From assembly GCA_905250075.1 (NCBI GenBank), contig CAJNOP010000018.1, positions 2,042,569 through 2,106,568 of the forward strand: 64,000 nucleotides of DNA. Reading direction: 5' to 3'. This DNA is from Rotaria sp. Silwood1 (lineage: Eukaryota; Rotifera; Eurotatoria; Philodinida; Philodinidae). Of the stretch, positions 26,467 to 39,800 are shown in pieces (position 1 is the stretch's first letter; the number at the start of each line of letters is the position of its first letter). A program made the translations under genes and the position numbers. The notes beneath the pieces were generated by a model that did no database searches, was not told the origin of the DNA, and saw only the letters and a list, made by a program, of their open reading frames with translations.

Positions 26467-27550
26467 AATAATTTGTTGCAAGTCATATATTACGCGATAA
26501 GTAATTATTTTATATGAGTGAATAAATGAAGATTATGATATAAATTAATTCTTTTCTGATTAATAATAAAGTATCATGTGAATAAACACAAATAGACTCT
26601 ATTGAATACAAATTTTCGTCAAATTGATATTTGTAATTTAATTATTAAAGAAATTCTAATTAAAGTAAGACGTTAATTTATATCAATTTCAATGTTATTC
26701 TTAATCAAATAAACATTTTAAGGAATTCTTTCAATTCATATCGAATACTAAAGAATTTTACTTACAAAACAATCTTTCAAATGCAAAGTTGTCGATATTT
26801 TTTACTAACGTGTCCCAACTCCGTTTACAATGGATGACTTGTCACGAGATCGTTACTCTCTCAATCCTATCCATCTAACATAATTTGTTAGTGAGAAGAC
26901 AATCATTGTTTGACTGTAATGAGTACAACTTCAAAAAAACCATTCGATTAATTTTCATCAATGTTCTTTGATCTATAAGTAATTAAGAATGTACATTAAA
27001 CTTGTTTCTTTTTTTTTTAAATAAAAAATCTCAAAGGAAATCATTCATCACCTACATTGTAATTTCATGCAATTTATGTACAGTTGTTTCGAAAACTATT
27101 TGAATTGATTTACTGTCGATTTTTGCTGCTGTTGTAAAAGTGTCCAGAGCAATCGAAATAGTGATTTGAAAAGGAAGTCTTTAATTCCAACAACATTATT
27201 TTGCATAGAAAAATCAGTATTGCGGCTTCCATAGATTTGTTGTATTTCGGTCATAAAAACTATTGTGACAAACTGAAAGATATTTCATTTAGTAGAGAAT
27301 TCTTTACTCATTTTAATCAACTAATCAAAACACCGTAGACGCAATATTACAATTAATTTGTTATAAATTAGAAACAAAAAAGAACTAGTCTAAGACTAAA
27401 ATACGATCTTTTTATCTTTGGTTTATATTTATACATATAATTGGCACATTTTTAGAAAATGATTGTGACATACACAATATATCATGTAATGACAGAATCA
27501 AGAGAGAGAAAGAAAAGCAAAACAATCGGTTTATTTAAGTTATAGTTTGA
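26467..27550. other. Intergenic AT-rich DNA
   Basis: No feature is seen. It separates the plus-strand adaptor and fragment from the convergent minus-strand gene at 27551-28209. Confidence 0.5.
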
Positions 27551-28209
27551 TTATGTCGTACTTGTTGGATGTGTTCGTATTCTGAAAAAACCTCTTGGAC
27601 GTGATGCAATTATTATTTGACATTTATCAATAATTGTAACAATGAATGTAATCAAAAATACAATAATACCCGGTGTTGCTATTAAAGCTGGGATGAGTGT
27701 ACGCCAAATAAATTCATGACGCGCACCAACAATATCTGGTGCAGATTTTAATGGTCGTTGTTCATTATCCATAGGATCAACATAACATTGATAGGAATTA
27801 TTCACCTGATATCAGGAAAAAAAACAGATAGTAAAGATAAGACAAAAAAATAACAAACAAAACGAAAACTACGAACCACTGTATTATAAAGTGATATAGG
27901 TACGGTTGATTCTTCAAAAGTTCTTTTTGTATTATTTAATGGATGTATGATTGATATAATAAATTTACTTTCAATTATGGTCCATGATGAATTATCATTT
28001 GAATTTGTTATTTCACGTACTATTATTTTATCAATATGACATTGAATAATAAATGAAAATGTTGCGTGTTGAAGTTTTATTTCTTGATATTTAGAATATA
28101 ATGGTAAATTACTTATTGAAATCATTGAACATAGTATTGTTGTTAATAGACAAATAAATATTATACCAACAAGCATTTCTTCTGATTTTAAATGTGATGA
28201 TCCCATCAT
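27551..28209 (-). CDS. Two-membrane-span protein, possibly a BK-channel beta-like subunit
   Basis: Exon 1 (28209-27880) and exon 2 (27805-27551) join in frame to give about 194 residues. A donor three bases later (GTTCGT) would add one Val. The layout is a short N-terminus, TM1 at about 12-36, an extracellular loop of about 100 residues with Asn-glycosylation sequons (DNSS, NNTK, NNSY) and cysteines, TM2 near residues 145-170, and a short basic tail. The loop ends with YQCYVDP before TM2. This topology, and a CYxDP-type motif, are those of KCNMB beta subunits and insect TipE-type proteins, which modulate gating of potassium or sodium channels. Similarity is architectural only, so the call is tentative. 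Confidence 0.5.
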
Positions 28210-30065
28210 TGATAATCAATTATTAATGAATGAATGCAAGAATTGACCGATAAAACATAGATAGATACTGGACAGCGGTCAAAAATGACAACGAATCGAA
28301 TAACATCATTGATATTGTTCATCATCGCTAGAGGTCACAAGCTCTCTAGATTATGTTGTAGTAGGCGTCATAAACAGAGCGAAGGTTATCATTTTTTTTC
28401 TTTATCGGTACCACTTGATTTGGTTCTTAGTGTCAGATATCGATGAGGTCAACTTTCAGCAACATATCTCAGTGAATAATATAGGTGAAGTAAATCTAAT
28501 CAAATTATTTAAGACCTTCCTTTTCGAAAATTGATCTTGGCGTAAATAAATTTAAGTCTTATGATATTTTCAGAATTTATTGAGGCTATAGTAGAGAGAT
28601 TACGCGGTAAAATTTTCAGCTCTATATCATGATGTTTCTGAGAGATTTTCAACTAACAAGACTCGAAAATAGCTCATTTGGCAACCCGAAATTTTCGTTA
28701 CGTCTTTATTCTATATACTACATTTTTATTCTTTAGAGAAGCACTAACTTTTCAAGCAGAAAATGACGATAATTTTGAACAGAATGAGGTGTCAAATAAG
28801 CATTCATATCATTTATGAAAGGCCAGGCCTCTAACTATCTTCCGATGTATTTATCTCAATTTTCATGTTTATAACGAAGATTTGATTTTTTTTTTGAGGA
28901 GACGAGAGCTTAATTAATGTATGACTATTATACATATAGTAGTTTAGATAAATTATTGAGTTTAAGCAAGATGATATCTGGGATTTGAAACTTGATAAAT
29001 GTTTAGACAAAGTATGTTAGTTACTTTTTTGAAATAGTACTTTTATCTAAATGCGACTCTGAATTGTGTTAGGCAATGTAAATTCATCGAAATTTTTTCC
29101 GGACAGAAACGAAATGTATTTTTTGTGAAACAACTTAATAACAATCTTGTATGTATTACAACATAGTATTTATTGGTCTCAGTCCATTTTTCTAAACGTA
29201 TTTGAAATAAAACGAACAAATTTAAGAATTGATATTTACATGCGTGTGATAAAAGCAGATTTGAAGGTCTACTTACTTATTATATACTCTCCTCAAGTCT
29301 TGTAAAAAAATGACTTTCGAATTTCGACTTCAAATGTTACACGGACAACATTCTTATGAACGTAGTTGATTGAACTAGTTGTACTTTCTCTAGCATTTTC
29401 TATCCGACAAACATAAATGTATGAATAGAATTTGCTTTTCCACATGAGAGAATATTGAATATCTGAGGATAAGAGATACTACAAAAAAATATTGTCGAAT
29501 GAACTAATTCCACTGAGAGCTTGGTTCATGCAATGTTTGAATTCAAAAGTCGATTTTTCACGTGACTTGAGAGGAACCATAGTTTTGTGTTGAAATACCC
29601 AGTAAAATCTCAATATTTCAAGAATGAAGACCCAGAAAACCAGACTATTCTAGACCGTTCTATGACTCACTAATACTCATCAAATCAACATTGTCTCGAC
29701 TGAAAACCATGATTAGGCATCTGGGAAAATTTTTTCGTATGGTTTCTGAAAAGCGGGTTCTGTTCTTTCCAATATATTTGTATCCGCTTCATTTATGGTT
29801 ACATAAGCAAAAAAGAAACTTTCACAAACCCATCCAATAGAATAAACGGGCTAGTCAATAACATGCTCATACGAGAAGAGCTGATTATGATTAGTTTCAT
29901 GTAGCATTTCCAAATTATTCATTGATTTGTAAGCTGCTACACAACTAATCAAAACAGTATTCGACAAATATATGCTCATTTGAACCATCGAGATGAAATC
30001 TGTATTATGCTCTAATTTTCTTTTGAAAGCTTAACAAATTTGTTACACTATAATTGACCTGATAT
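28210..30065. other. Intergenic DNA without recognised features
   Basis: This is the upstream flank of the minus-strand 27551-28209 gene followed by about 1.7 kb with no supported frame or repeat. Confidence 0.45.
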
Positions 30066-30560
30066 TTGAATAATTTTGCAATTCATGGTTTAAGTGACTT
30101 GATCAATCAATGTTCTATTCAAAGTTTTCAACAAGTCAATTTAACATCATCTTTACCAAAAACTTTAATAACATGTCATGTAACATTAACAAATAATAAC
30201 TCACATTTAACAAGTCGTTTAAAATCATCTCATCTTGAATATATTCAACATAATTAACATCTTACTATTTTTAGTGGACCAATACTATTTACTGAATCAT
30301 CTAAAATGATTATTTTATTAGCAACAAATGATCTGCGACAAATTACAAATTTTATTGAACTGGAACCCTATACAGCATCAAAAAATGTTTGGATATTGCT
30401 CATATAAAACCTTTTAAACAATTATTACCTGGTGCTAATAATCAACAGCTATTAAATAATTATTACAAAAAAGAAGTATTCGAAACATACAATGAACACT
30501 CTCGCAAATCCTATCTTTTGTTTCTTTTTCTAATGCAAGCATTGTATTCGAATTAATAAA
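30066..30560 (+). pseudogene. Broken gene fragment, family unknown
   Basis: A frame at 30066-30257 (LSDLINQCSIQSFQQVNLTS) ends in a stop. A downstream block reads SSKMIILLATNDLRQITNFI, then shifts frame near 30388 into one containing HIKPFKQLLPGANNQQLLNN, ending near 30556. The pieces look like successive parts of one decayed protein. I cannot name the family. Confidence 0.45.
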
Positions 30561-30746
30561 TCAAATTTAATCTAAGTTATTTTTGTCTGTTTTATGTGTT
30601 ATACTTTTAATACACTAATAGATATTATGTTTACTTGATTCAAATAAAATATGTATGAGATATTCAAGGGCAATTCATTGATGTGTATCATTTATGTTAT
30701 TATGTATATCATGCAATATGATATTTTTATTTCTATTCAATAAAGA

Positions 30747-31392
30747 ATGTTTTCGTCAGGTGTAACTTTATCTATTCTAGAAATTCCATCACGTTCATCA
30801 ACTGATACCGTTGATGTTTTATTAACAAGTGATGAACATGAACGTGGTTGGCCACAAGGATTATTGGTTAAAAATCTTGTTGCTACACATGATGGTCATT
30901 TATTTGTTACAATTTATTCAACAAAAGACGTTGATGAAGTTGATCCTAGTTTATCAAAATCTACTAAAAGATTGTTAGTTATAATTCCATTTAGCCCAAC
31001 AGGTACCGTGAAATTTCACTTTTACGATTTTTATGTAAATGTTTGCTCACTTGGTCAATGTAATACCTAATATATCATTTAAACAAATAGTTAATATTGA
31101 TTCAACTTTCTCTTTAAATGGATTTTATGTATTATCATATGAAAATGAGATATTATTATCTGTTGATTTAATGCTTGAACAAATATTTAAAATTAATATT
31201 CATACAAAACAAGTTGAATTATGGTATGAAAATGATTTATTGAAAAACCATTCACATGATATACTTATACCTGATATTAATAGTAGACGTTGATGTTCAC
31301 TTGATAATTATTTTTATTTAACACATACTCATCGTGCTATCATTCTTCGTTTAACAACTGATTCATTCAATTATCGATCAAAAAAGCAATAA
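30747..31392 (+). pseudogene. SMP-30/gluconolactonase-like beta-propeller remnant
   Basis: Exon-like segments 30747-31002 and 31091-31392 join in frame across an 88-bp GT-AG intron. The first contains HERGWPQGLLVKNLVATHDG followed by HLFVT, like the propeller strand with a conserved Asn and a LxVT ending. The second has LLSVDLMLEQIFKINIHTKQ and then VELWYENDLL, close to the ADS-G-I-xVD-TG-xxxW pattern, and YFYLTHTHRAIILRL. An in-frame TGA at 31291-31293 separates the last strand, and both termini of the roughly 300-residue family are missing. Such enzymes hydrolyse lactones or organophosphates. This copy is presumably dead. Fungal or bacterial origin is possible but unproven. Confidence 0.55.
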
Positions 31393-34260
31393 GAGACAAG
31401 TATTCATAATATGGTTTGTGATGATTTTACTATGCCTCGTATGGAGTACAATTTATGTAACAACACATGTACATAACTTTCATAAACGTTTAAGAACGAT
31501 AAAAGATGGATAACTTAGCTATTGAAGGGTGTTGAGAAAACAAAAAATGATCAAATCATTTTTATTTTCGATCAACGAAACATAGACTCTCATTACCCTA
31601 CTCGTAGTTGTTTACAAAGAGTAATAATTATAGATTTAACAGTTTATAGAGTTCGTTAAACTAATGTCGGTGCGGAACTTAAAGATACTCGGTGATAATT
31701 TGAATAAAACAAGAAGGCAACTAACGATAAGCGATTTTTAATACTCAAAAGAGAAAATATGAGTACGTCTATGGAATTCTGTTGACTTTTAAGCAAGTTT
31801 TTTTCCTTTTGATATCAAAGTTTCATCGAAATGACAGATCATTTTCATACATTCTTTTGAATGTTTTTTGGAAATCATTGGCTTTATAAATAATTTTGTA
31901 CTATATATATTATTAGTTAAAAAGATGTTCCTATGTGTTCTCTTTCGACTATTTGAAAACCCCAGATCGATAGCTATTTGCATTCTCGACTTATTCTATT
32001 TTTAACTCAATATCTTAAAGTTTCGCGCCAACATTAATGGTTATTAATCTTCCGTTTTAATGTAAGAAACAGTATCGATACTGAGGCACTTGTTAAAGAT
32101 CCGTCATCCATTGTTTAGTGTTGTTGAATAGCCGGAATCCTTGATTCAACGACTAAATCAAGAAAAACAGAAATTCATTTTTCATTAAGTACTGTAGATA
32201 GAAACATTCGTAGTGGGAATAATTACATTCTAGATATCAAATATTTCTTTTCAATTATTGATTTATTTTTATCTCCGAAGATATTTTTCAGAAGATGTTA
32301 TGTCAGACAAAATGGTTTTAATTGCATTCAGCGATAGATTATGGTGTTGTAGAATAAAGACTGAATGTTAAGTCTAGATAAAATATTTATTTAAAAAAGA
32401 TTAATTACAATGAAAGAAGTTGAATTAATCAAATGACAAATAAGGAGAAGAAATATGAAAACTTACATGAGTAAAATTGTTCGCTTGTTGAAATATTGGC
32501 GATCTCAAAGTAAGGAAAACGTCATCTTCAAATGTATTTATCGTGTGCTATTTTTCTCTATGCGTATGTATAGGTTGATGAACACAAAGCATGCATACCA
32601 GCTAAACTTAGTTTTGTGAAAATTGTTCATATACAGATTATTTCCGTATATACTAGATGTCGATAAAACCTTGGATATCCATTATTTATCTTTGTTTGGA
32701 TACAGGATGTATTAAGTCATATATCATGAACGAACTAGGACTTTATCATCGACCACAATTAATGACACAAATATATTCACTTAAGACTGATTCACTAGAT
32801 AAAGTTCTATAAATATAAGTCTTTGTATCAGTATAGAAATCAAACGAACAAGATAAATACAAAGTCACATAGCTTACGAAGAGACGATTTTAACTGTTCA
32901 ATCGGTTTTTCTTCAATATATATTAAGTTGTATGTGATTGACTACAGTGATTTTGCATATCAGGATCTTGGCTGTTGACTTCTTTTTAACAAGTCAAGTC
33001 TTTTCATCAAATATGGTTTTTAATATCTATCTTTAATGCATAATTTTATGAAATATTAACAGGCATATTTTGTTACGGCTACTCCTATGCTAAATTTCAA
33101 TAATTCAAATGTAAGCAATAAAATATGTCATTCGTTGAATGAGAACAATCATTTGATTTGTATATCTTCTTGTTTCTTTCTCAAATACTCCAACAATTGC
33201 TTTTGTGTTTCGAAATTCGACTCTTCACTTCGCAACTGGTATGAATATAATAAATCTAATAATAAGAACAAATATGGTTATCATATACAACATGATTGTT
33301 CGAGTTGGAAAAATTTTATATATCGAGTACATCAAACTCATATGCCATCAATAAATACTTCCGACTTGTCGAATAAACGGATTACGTAGGTTCACAAAAT
33401 TATTTTTGAAAAATATTTAAAGAAATTAAAATGTATTGTACTTAAAAAGCACTTGGATAAAGATTATACTTAGCATAGACCTGTTATTTAGAATATCATA
33501 AATTGAATTAGAAAATTAAAAAGAAAATGTTCATACCAATTATTGGAAGCAAAACAAATGTTCTATTTTCAGAAAAAAGAGTGATAAATTATTTTTGTTT
33601 CTATTGCAAATAAATGTTATCATTCTTAGGTTTAATTGAATAACTATGAAGTATTTTTTTCAAAATTGATCATTGTGTATGACTTTTGTATTATATCATC
33701 ATTTACCTTCCTTATATCAGGATATTGCGGACAGGGGTCTAGACTCAGATATCTGTGTTCCTCCAAAGTACTTCTGGTGAGCAACTTCAATTTGAATTCA
33801 TCTATGATGACATTTTATACCAGGTGTTCACAACGAAGATCTGATTGAATTCGATCACCTTTTCGATTCTAATTGTTCGCGTTGCATTTTCCCATTGAAT
33901 CTACAATAAAAATATCAGTATGCTCGGCCGATAAGTAACAAGATAGTGGTAATGACAAATATGAAACCGACATAGAATCAAATTTAAGTAAAAATCATGC
34001 AAGTTTGATAATCATGCCGGAAAACACCATAGGAACAGTAACATTGGAATAAATAAACTACATCGTAGCCTACATGAAATTCAATTGGTTCACAAAACCT
34101 GAAATTCTGTTGAGTAAAAGCAAGATATTCGGCAGTAATCTGAATATTTTTAGCTTTTTGATGATTGAATATCATAACTTCTTGTGTCATACTGAAACTA
34201 TCTTTCGAGTGAAATATTTATCAAAATTTGAAACTGCTAAAAATAGGACCATTTGCTTCT
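31393..34260. other. Mostly non-coding interval
   Basis: No firm gene. The frame at 33087-33389 (100 residues, nine cysteines) has no recognisable domain or splice partners, and a short hydrophobic frame follows at 33636-33848. Either could be an exon of an unseen gene. Confidence 0.4.
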
Positions 34261-34312
34261 AGGATGTGAGGAAGGATTTAGATAAGACCCACACCCACAC
34301 TCACATTCATTC
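34261..34312. repeat. Interstitial telomere-like AC/TG-rich tract
   Basis: A GGATGTGAGGAAGG segment is followed by GACCCACACCCACACTCACA. Related tracts with the same GGATGTGAGGAAGG start or CCCACACC core occur at 49911, 51148, 51281, 58691 and 59163. Confidence 0.55.
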
Positions 34313-34779
34313 CTTACTTTAAAAAACATCATGTAATTAATTTTAGATGTCAAAGACGTTTACTCAACCAGAACAATTTCTTTGACTCATTCATCTTTTC
34401 TTCTTGGAGATAAATTTACAATCATGTGCATCATTATATAGAGATATATTATATAAATCGTGTTAAGATTTCCTGTGCATCCTCTATATGTCTATTTGAT
34501 ATAAATGTTGTTCATTGGTACTGTTAGGTCGCAACTTTTAGATCATTCATCAGATACTTTTTCAGACCTGATGTGTTCGACGAATGCTTCATTACCGTAT
34601 CAAACGATATTTTTTTTAAATCGAATAGAATGCTCATTTTGTACAGAATACAGTAATATTGTGATATACTTTTTTTACGACCGATTAATATGACATGAAG
34701 AAAAGAGGTGTAATTACGCCCCACTAATGGAAGAAAGAAAGCGAAAACATTCTCTTATTTTTTACGATTTTTATACTTA

Positions 34780-34937
34780 TTTTGAAGGTAAATGGCTCGA
34801 TTTATGCGCTGTCCTAAAATTATTTTAATTATACGATATAGTCATCATTATATAGAAGAGACCTGCAGTAAATTGACGACAGCACAAAACACAGAAAGAA
34901 AGGTCTGAACGCATAAATCGAGCCATTTACTTTCAAA
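34780..34937. mobile_element. 158-bp inverted-repeat MITE
   Basis: The ends GTAAATGGCTCGATTTATGCG and its exact reverse complement (34917-34930 region) form about 29-bp terminal repeats counting the adjoining TTTTGAA. The interior is non-coding. A second, more diverged copy lies inverted immediately downstream. Confidence 0.75.
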
Positions 34938-34970
34938 ACAAGCATGTAAATGCTTGGTTTTTATATGTTT

Positions 34971-35112
34971 GTGCTTGTTTTGAAGATAAGTGCTTCGATT
35001 TATGCATTCATACGTTTCTTTCTGTATTTTGTGCTGTCGTCATCTTGCTACAGTTCTCTTCTGTACACTTATGACTATATCGTACAAATTAAAATAATTT
35101 TAGGATGCTAGA
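34971..35112. mobile_element. Inverted second copy of the 34780 element
   Basis: TTTTGAAGATAAGTGCTTCG, then TTTATGC and TTTCTTTCTG, is the reverse complement of the right half of the first copy, and AAATTAAAATAATTTTAGGA of its left half. The two copies together make a larger palindrome of about 330 bp. Confidence 0.65.
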
Positions 35113-35224
35113 CATTTCGATTTTCTTTTAGATAAATAAATAATTAACATAGATTTATGTTCAAAAGCACTACCGGCAGCTTCAGCATAGGTCAATTTGA
35201 TAGCTTTTCGCTCAATGAGAGCCT

Positions 35225-35860
35225 AAGTGAAGAAATTGATCTCAAGAAAATTGATTTCTTCTTACTCAAATTGTTACACAAAGTGTTAGAAAATAATCTC
35301 TGGTAGGCTTATTCATATAATATACGCTTCACCTCTGCAGTGTTCGTTTCAAAAGTCAATGTATAGAATCACAACATTGATAACAACCACCTAAATTAAT
35401 ATTCAAAGAGGAAAAAACAGTGGTTGCGCAAAGAATTGCGAAAGATACTGTTCTCTGGTAAATCTATTTCGATACTTGGAATCAAATTCTAGAGTCATAA
35501 AATGGTGTTAAAGATGAAGAAGGCACAAAAACATGTCTAGAGTATGGAATTCTTCGGAATTTTTTTTATATAGCCGATGTTTTTTCTCAATATTTTCATA
35601 CCATTTTTGTAAGCTTCAAAATGGCCTTCATTCAAGCATATAAAAACTAGCTTCATCGATTATTGCCTTTAAGCATTCAATTAGATATTTATCATCAATA
35701 GTCTGATTTTATAGTAGTGACTATTTCAATCTGTCTGTTCACAACAGAAGCATGTGCTATATGAATAATTCCATCAGAGATTACTTTTCAATCCCTTGTA
35801 TGACAATTTGAGTCAGAAGAAATCAATTTTTTCAAAGGAAACAACTTCTCCACATGTCGA
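35225..35860. repeat. Imperfect inverted repeat, about 640 bp end to end
   Basis: AAAATTGATTTCTTCTTACT and the following CAAATTGTTACACAA near 35258 match, inverted, the segment near 35800-35835. Similarity continues inward through TAATCTCTG and TTATTCATATA to about 35345 and 35745. No coding content is seen. It may be an old foldback element. Confidence 0.55.
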
Positions 35861-36807
35861 CTCTTCTGCTTTGCTAAGAAAGCCAGTTTCCAGAAGAGTC
35901 TCGGTGGCGTCAAAAGACTAACATTTCAACATATTTTCTACCAATTCAAAAAGATTTCACCGTAATTCTACAAAACTAACGAGTGAAACACAATGGAACT
36001 GTTTCTCATAAAAATGAAAATAGTTGTTATTTTTATCAGAAACTGTTAGAAGGTTCCGGGGACACCAGCGTAAATTGTCTGTGACTATCTCTAATCAGAA
36101 CTAATACACTGTATCACGAGAAAGAAAAATAATTGATTTCAAGATTTTCAATCCATAGAAAGCCGAAAACCTTAGAATTCAAACAATTTGACATCCAAAT
36201 AACCGTAAAATACTAGTCTAAAAGCCGAATATTTCATTGTTTCAAAATGCATTATATTATAGTCGGAAAACCCATAATACCATGTCGACATATCTGTTAC
36301 GATTTGTGAGGTAGAGTAGAGGTTCAATTTTCTTGCTATATACTTCAACACTCATTTGCAATCGTATTTCACAAAATGGTACTTTTTCAACGCAGACCCC
36401 GACACTCTATGTCCAATGTTTAGAAATACACGAATCGGTAATTCTACATAGGTCGTGCTTGAAAAACGTACTTCGAACAGACCGATATGCAAACACAGTC
36501 GAATTAATCACTACCATGGTCATACAGGTCATTCACTTTCAGCCTAGGAATATACAGAGGTATTGTGGAGTTCTTAAATCAGGTTCGATTCACAACGTCA
36601 TCGAGATTACACAGTCTCTGCTGTTTTCCTTTCGGTACTGTATTGCTAATATTCCAGTGTCGTTAACTATTCATTGATTGGCTCATTTTTTGTCTCTAAA
36701 CAAACAGACCTTATTATAGTCAATATCTCATCTGTTGATCAGTTTTTTTTTCATTTCAGACACTTTTGATTTACCGTTTGTAAATTAATCCAGTGCCTAA
36801 AACTGTT

Positions 36808-39800
36808 ATGATGCAACAGGGAGCAACAAGGCATTCAAATATCATCGAGTAAGTCCTCGCTTATTTGATTCCTTGGTTTATCTGTAGTCAATTTCAGCAT
36901 TTCTGGAAGTTACGTATAGTAGATAGAAGAGTGCATAATTATTTCTGCTCAAAAGCAAAGGACGATTATGACCTACTTTCAGCTATTACTTAAAAGTATA
37001 ACCTCAACGGCCTATCGAATGAGTTTGAATGGTTTTAAGTTTTGAACAAGGTTCCCTTGAAGTACTCGTTTCAGAAAATCGATTTGTGTTTTGCTAAAAG
37101 AATCACTTTTGAAGCAAACTTATTTGATTATCTCAAAGAGCAATCTTCTCTTAAATATGGTTTGATTCATCAAATAAAAGTGATCGTCCATTGTTGTGAT
37201 CACTAATTCATTCATATGAATATGCGAGTCGGTTTCAGTCTTCAGTTGTACGACGTCTCTCTATCACTTGACAATTTTTATGTGAAATTTGAATTACATT
37301 TCTCCAAATTGAATTTTATACGACTATTATAGCTTCATTTACGATTTCGGGCACTTTTTGAGAGATAAGGACGACTAAAATAAAATAATCTAATCACAAC
37401 GTCTCGAGAAATAACTATGAAATAAAGCATTTCTCGCTAATTCGTTTCGTATATAGTTTTCTAGTAGTAGCTACAAAAACAGACATCAATTATTAGAACC
37501 CATTATTCTAATAAATTACCAAAACGATATTTTTATGAAATCAAGTTAGTCATTTAAGATACAAAAATGAATTATTAAGAGACTGCTTCAGGGTCTGTAA
37601 AACCTAACGTGTGTTGGAATTCGAATACGATTCATAAAGAAATCAGACTGAATTCGAAATCTGGTACGACAACCATGAAATTCAAAGTCTTGATAAAATT
37701 CATTTCAACTTCGACAAGATTTCAGACAGAGTTTATAGTTTTAGGCAAGTATGGATCATTACAGGAATCGTGATGATTTGTGTCCATAAAATTCATCCAT
37801 TACCAACGGCAACAAGCATCGACAGCGGTAATGCTATGAACGTTGTCAATATATTTTTGCTAATAAATCTATTTGAATTCTATTCTCATAGATGCAGATT
37901 CAGTGTCGGTTTCACTATCAACGATCACTTCTAACAACGGCTTCGACAGTGAAGCTCATGCAACTCAATCGGGATCGAGCGTACGTCTTTTCTTTGATTA
38001 TGTATGTCTTACAATCACTTTTCTTATACTTTAGACTAATGAAGTATTTGACCAATCTGAACTATTAACAAGTTTTTCCAAAGGAAAGAGGTAAGTAAAT
38101 GCCGAGTTTCTTTTGAATCGTTGTCATCCCTGATATTCGAACATTTATCTAGACGATTGTCTCGAGCAATTTGTTTCACTTTCCCATGGCTTACCAAAAA
38201 TTGTAAAGGTAATTTGCCACTTTTGGTTCTTCACATAGCGGAAGAATGCTTCTCTTACGGAGAAGCAACGTATTTGTACATTTTACAAAACTGTCTTCAT
38301 TACTAAATAGGAAAAACGCTGTATATTTATACTAGAAATCGGCAAAAATAGCAATAAAACACAATCGCTCATTCCATTTGAATAAAATTTTCCTTTCCAG
38401 TTACTCTTTCGTCTAAATTACTCAATAAACTAACTTCGATAGCTTCAAAGATTTTCTACTGAAAATTTTGAAGTGTCCTCCGTTTGTCTTTTTATCATGT
38501 ATCATCTATTTCATTCATTGTGCTCAAATTTGTTTTAATGACAGTTATATTTCCTCTTGACTAAAACAATGTTGAGTCAGCTATACTGGAGACAAATTTC
38601 TCAGAATTTATCTTTTTGCCGTAAGCCAAGAGAAGTTCAACAGTTTATAGCAAAAAAAACACGGATTGGTCAATGTCAAAAAACCAAAAATATATTGTGG
38701 ATTCATCTTTGATCGATTTGTTTTGAACTACTACAGAATCAGCAACAACAACCACAAGGGCAACCACAACCACACGATTGACAACAACGACTATCAGAAC
38801 GACGGTAACGACATCAACATGTAAGTGTCATTTGTATGCATTCGACTCTTTTCGTTCGTCATTTATAAATTACTAAATCGATGATTAGTAGACCGTTTGT
38901 GAATTAACTACTAAACATCGATCTAATTTATATCTTACGATCTCTTAGTGACTGACTGACTAATGCGAATTAGATCAGAATAACAGCTGGAAACATGTAG
39001 AAATTACTTGAGAATGTAAAGCTCGCTAATGCGGAGAAAGAAGACTAAATTCTGGTTCTCGTATGAAGTTTCATTTATTATGCATGTTAGTTGTGGAAAG
39101 TAAAAGAAAACTGAGAATTTAATGCATGTTTAACTGAAAGCATTTTCGAAAATTCAAAATACCTTTTAGTCTTTGGCTTATCACAGCCAAAACTCGACAG
39201 AAATGAGAGAGATTAAAGTTGCGTTATTGTGAACAGAGTATTACTGGTCATAGAGTATGATTAAGTTCTGTCTGAAACGTACATTTATTATTTTATTTTG
39301 AGTTCCAATAGATTTCAGTAAATGATAAGCTAAAAATATATTTGCTCACAAACTACACTTTGAAATATACTTCAAAAGCCTAGACACTACTATGAAGAGA
39401 GTCATAATATGGTTTCTTTTGTTTGAAAACTACGCATTTGAATTTGAGTTTTAAAGAAAACTACTGTCTCTGCGGTGATGTGCGGACGCAAATAAGACTT
39501 TTCAATGAATGCAATTAATATCCACCAACTTAATTGTAACAAGTTCTATTGCGCATCACATAGTGAAGAATTGTTAAAAATAGAAAAAATTCAACTGAAA
39601 AAGGCCATCGCACATGCAGAACTATTCGGATAGAATGTCGCCAGTTTGTTGCAACTCTTTTATCACTTCAACATCATTATCATCATTTTTGTTGAAGATA
39701 TCATAGATGTTCGATACCGATGCTTCAAAACTTTCACCTTTTCATGGTTACCATGTTTAAGCTGTAATATCATTTTCGAATAGTCCTTACTAAGCTAAAA

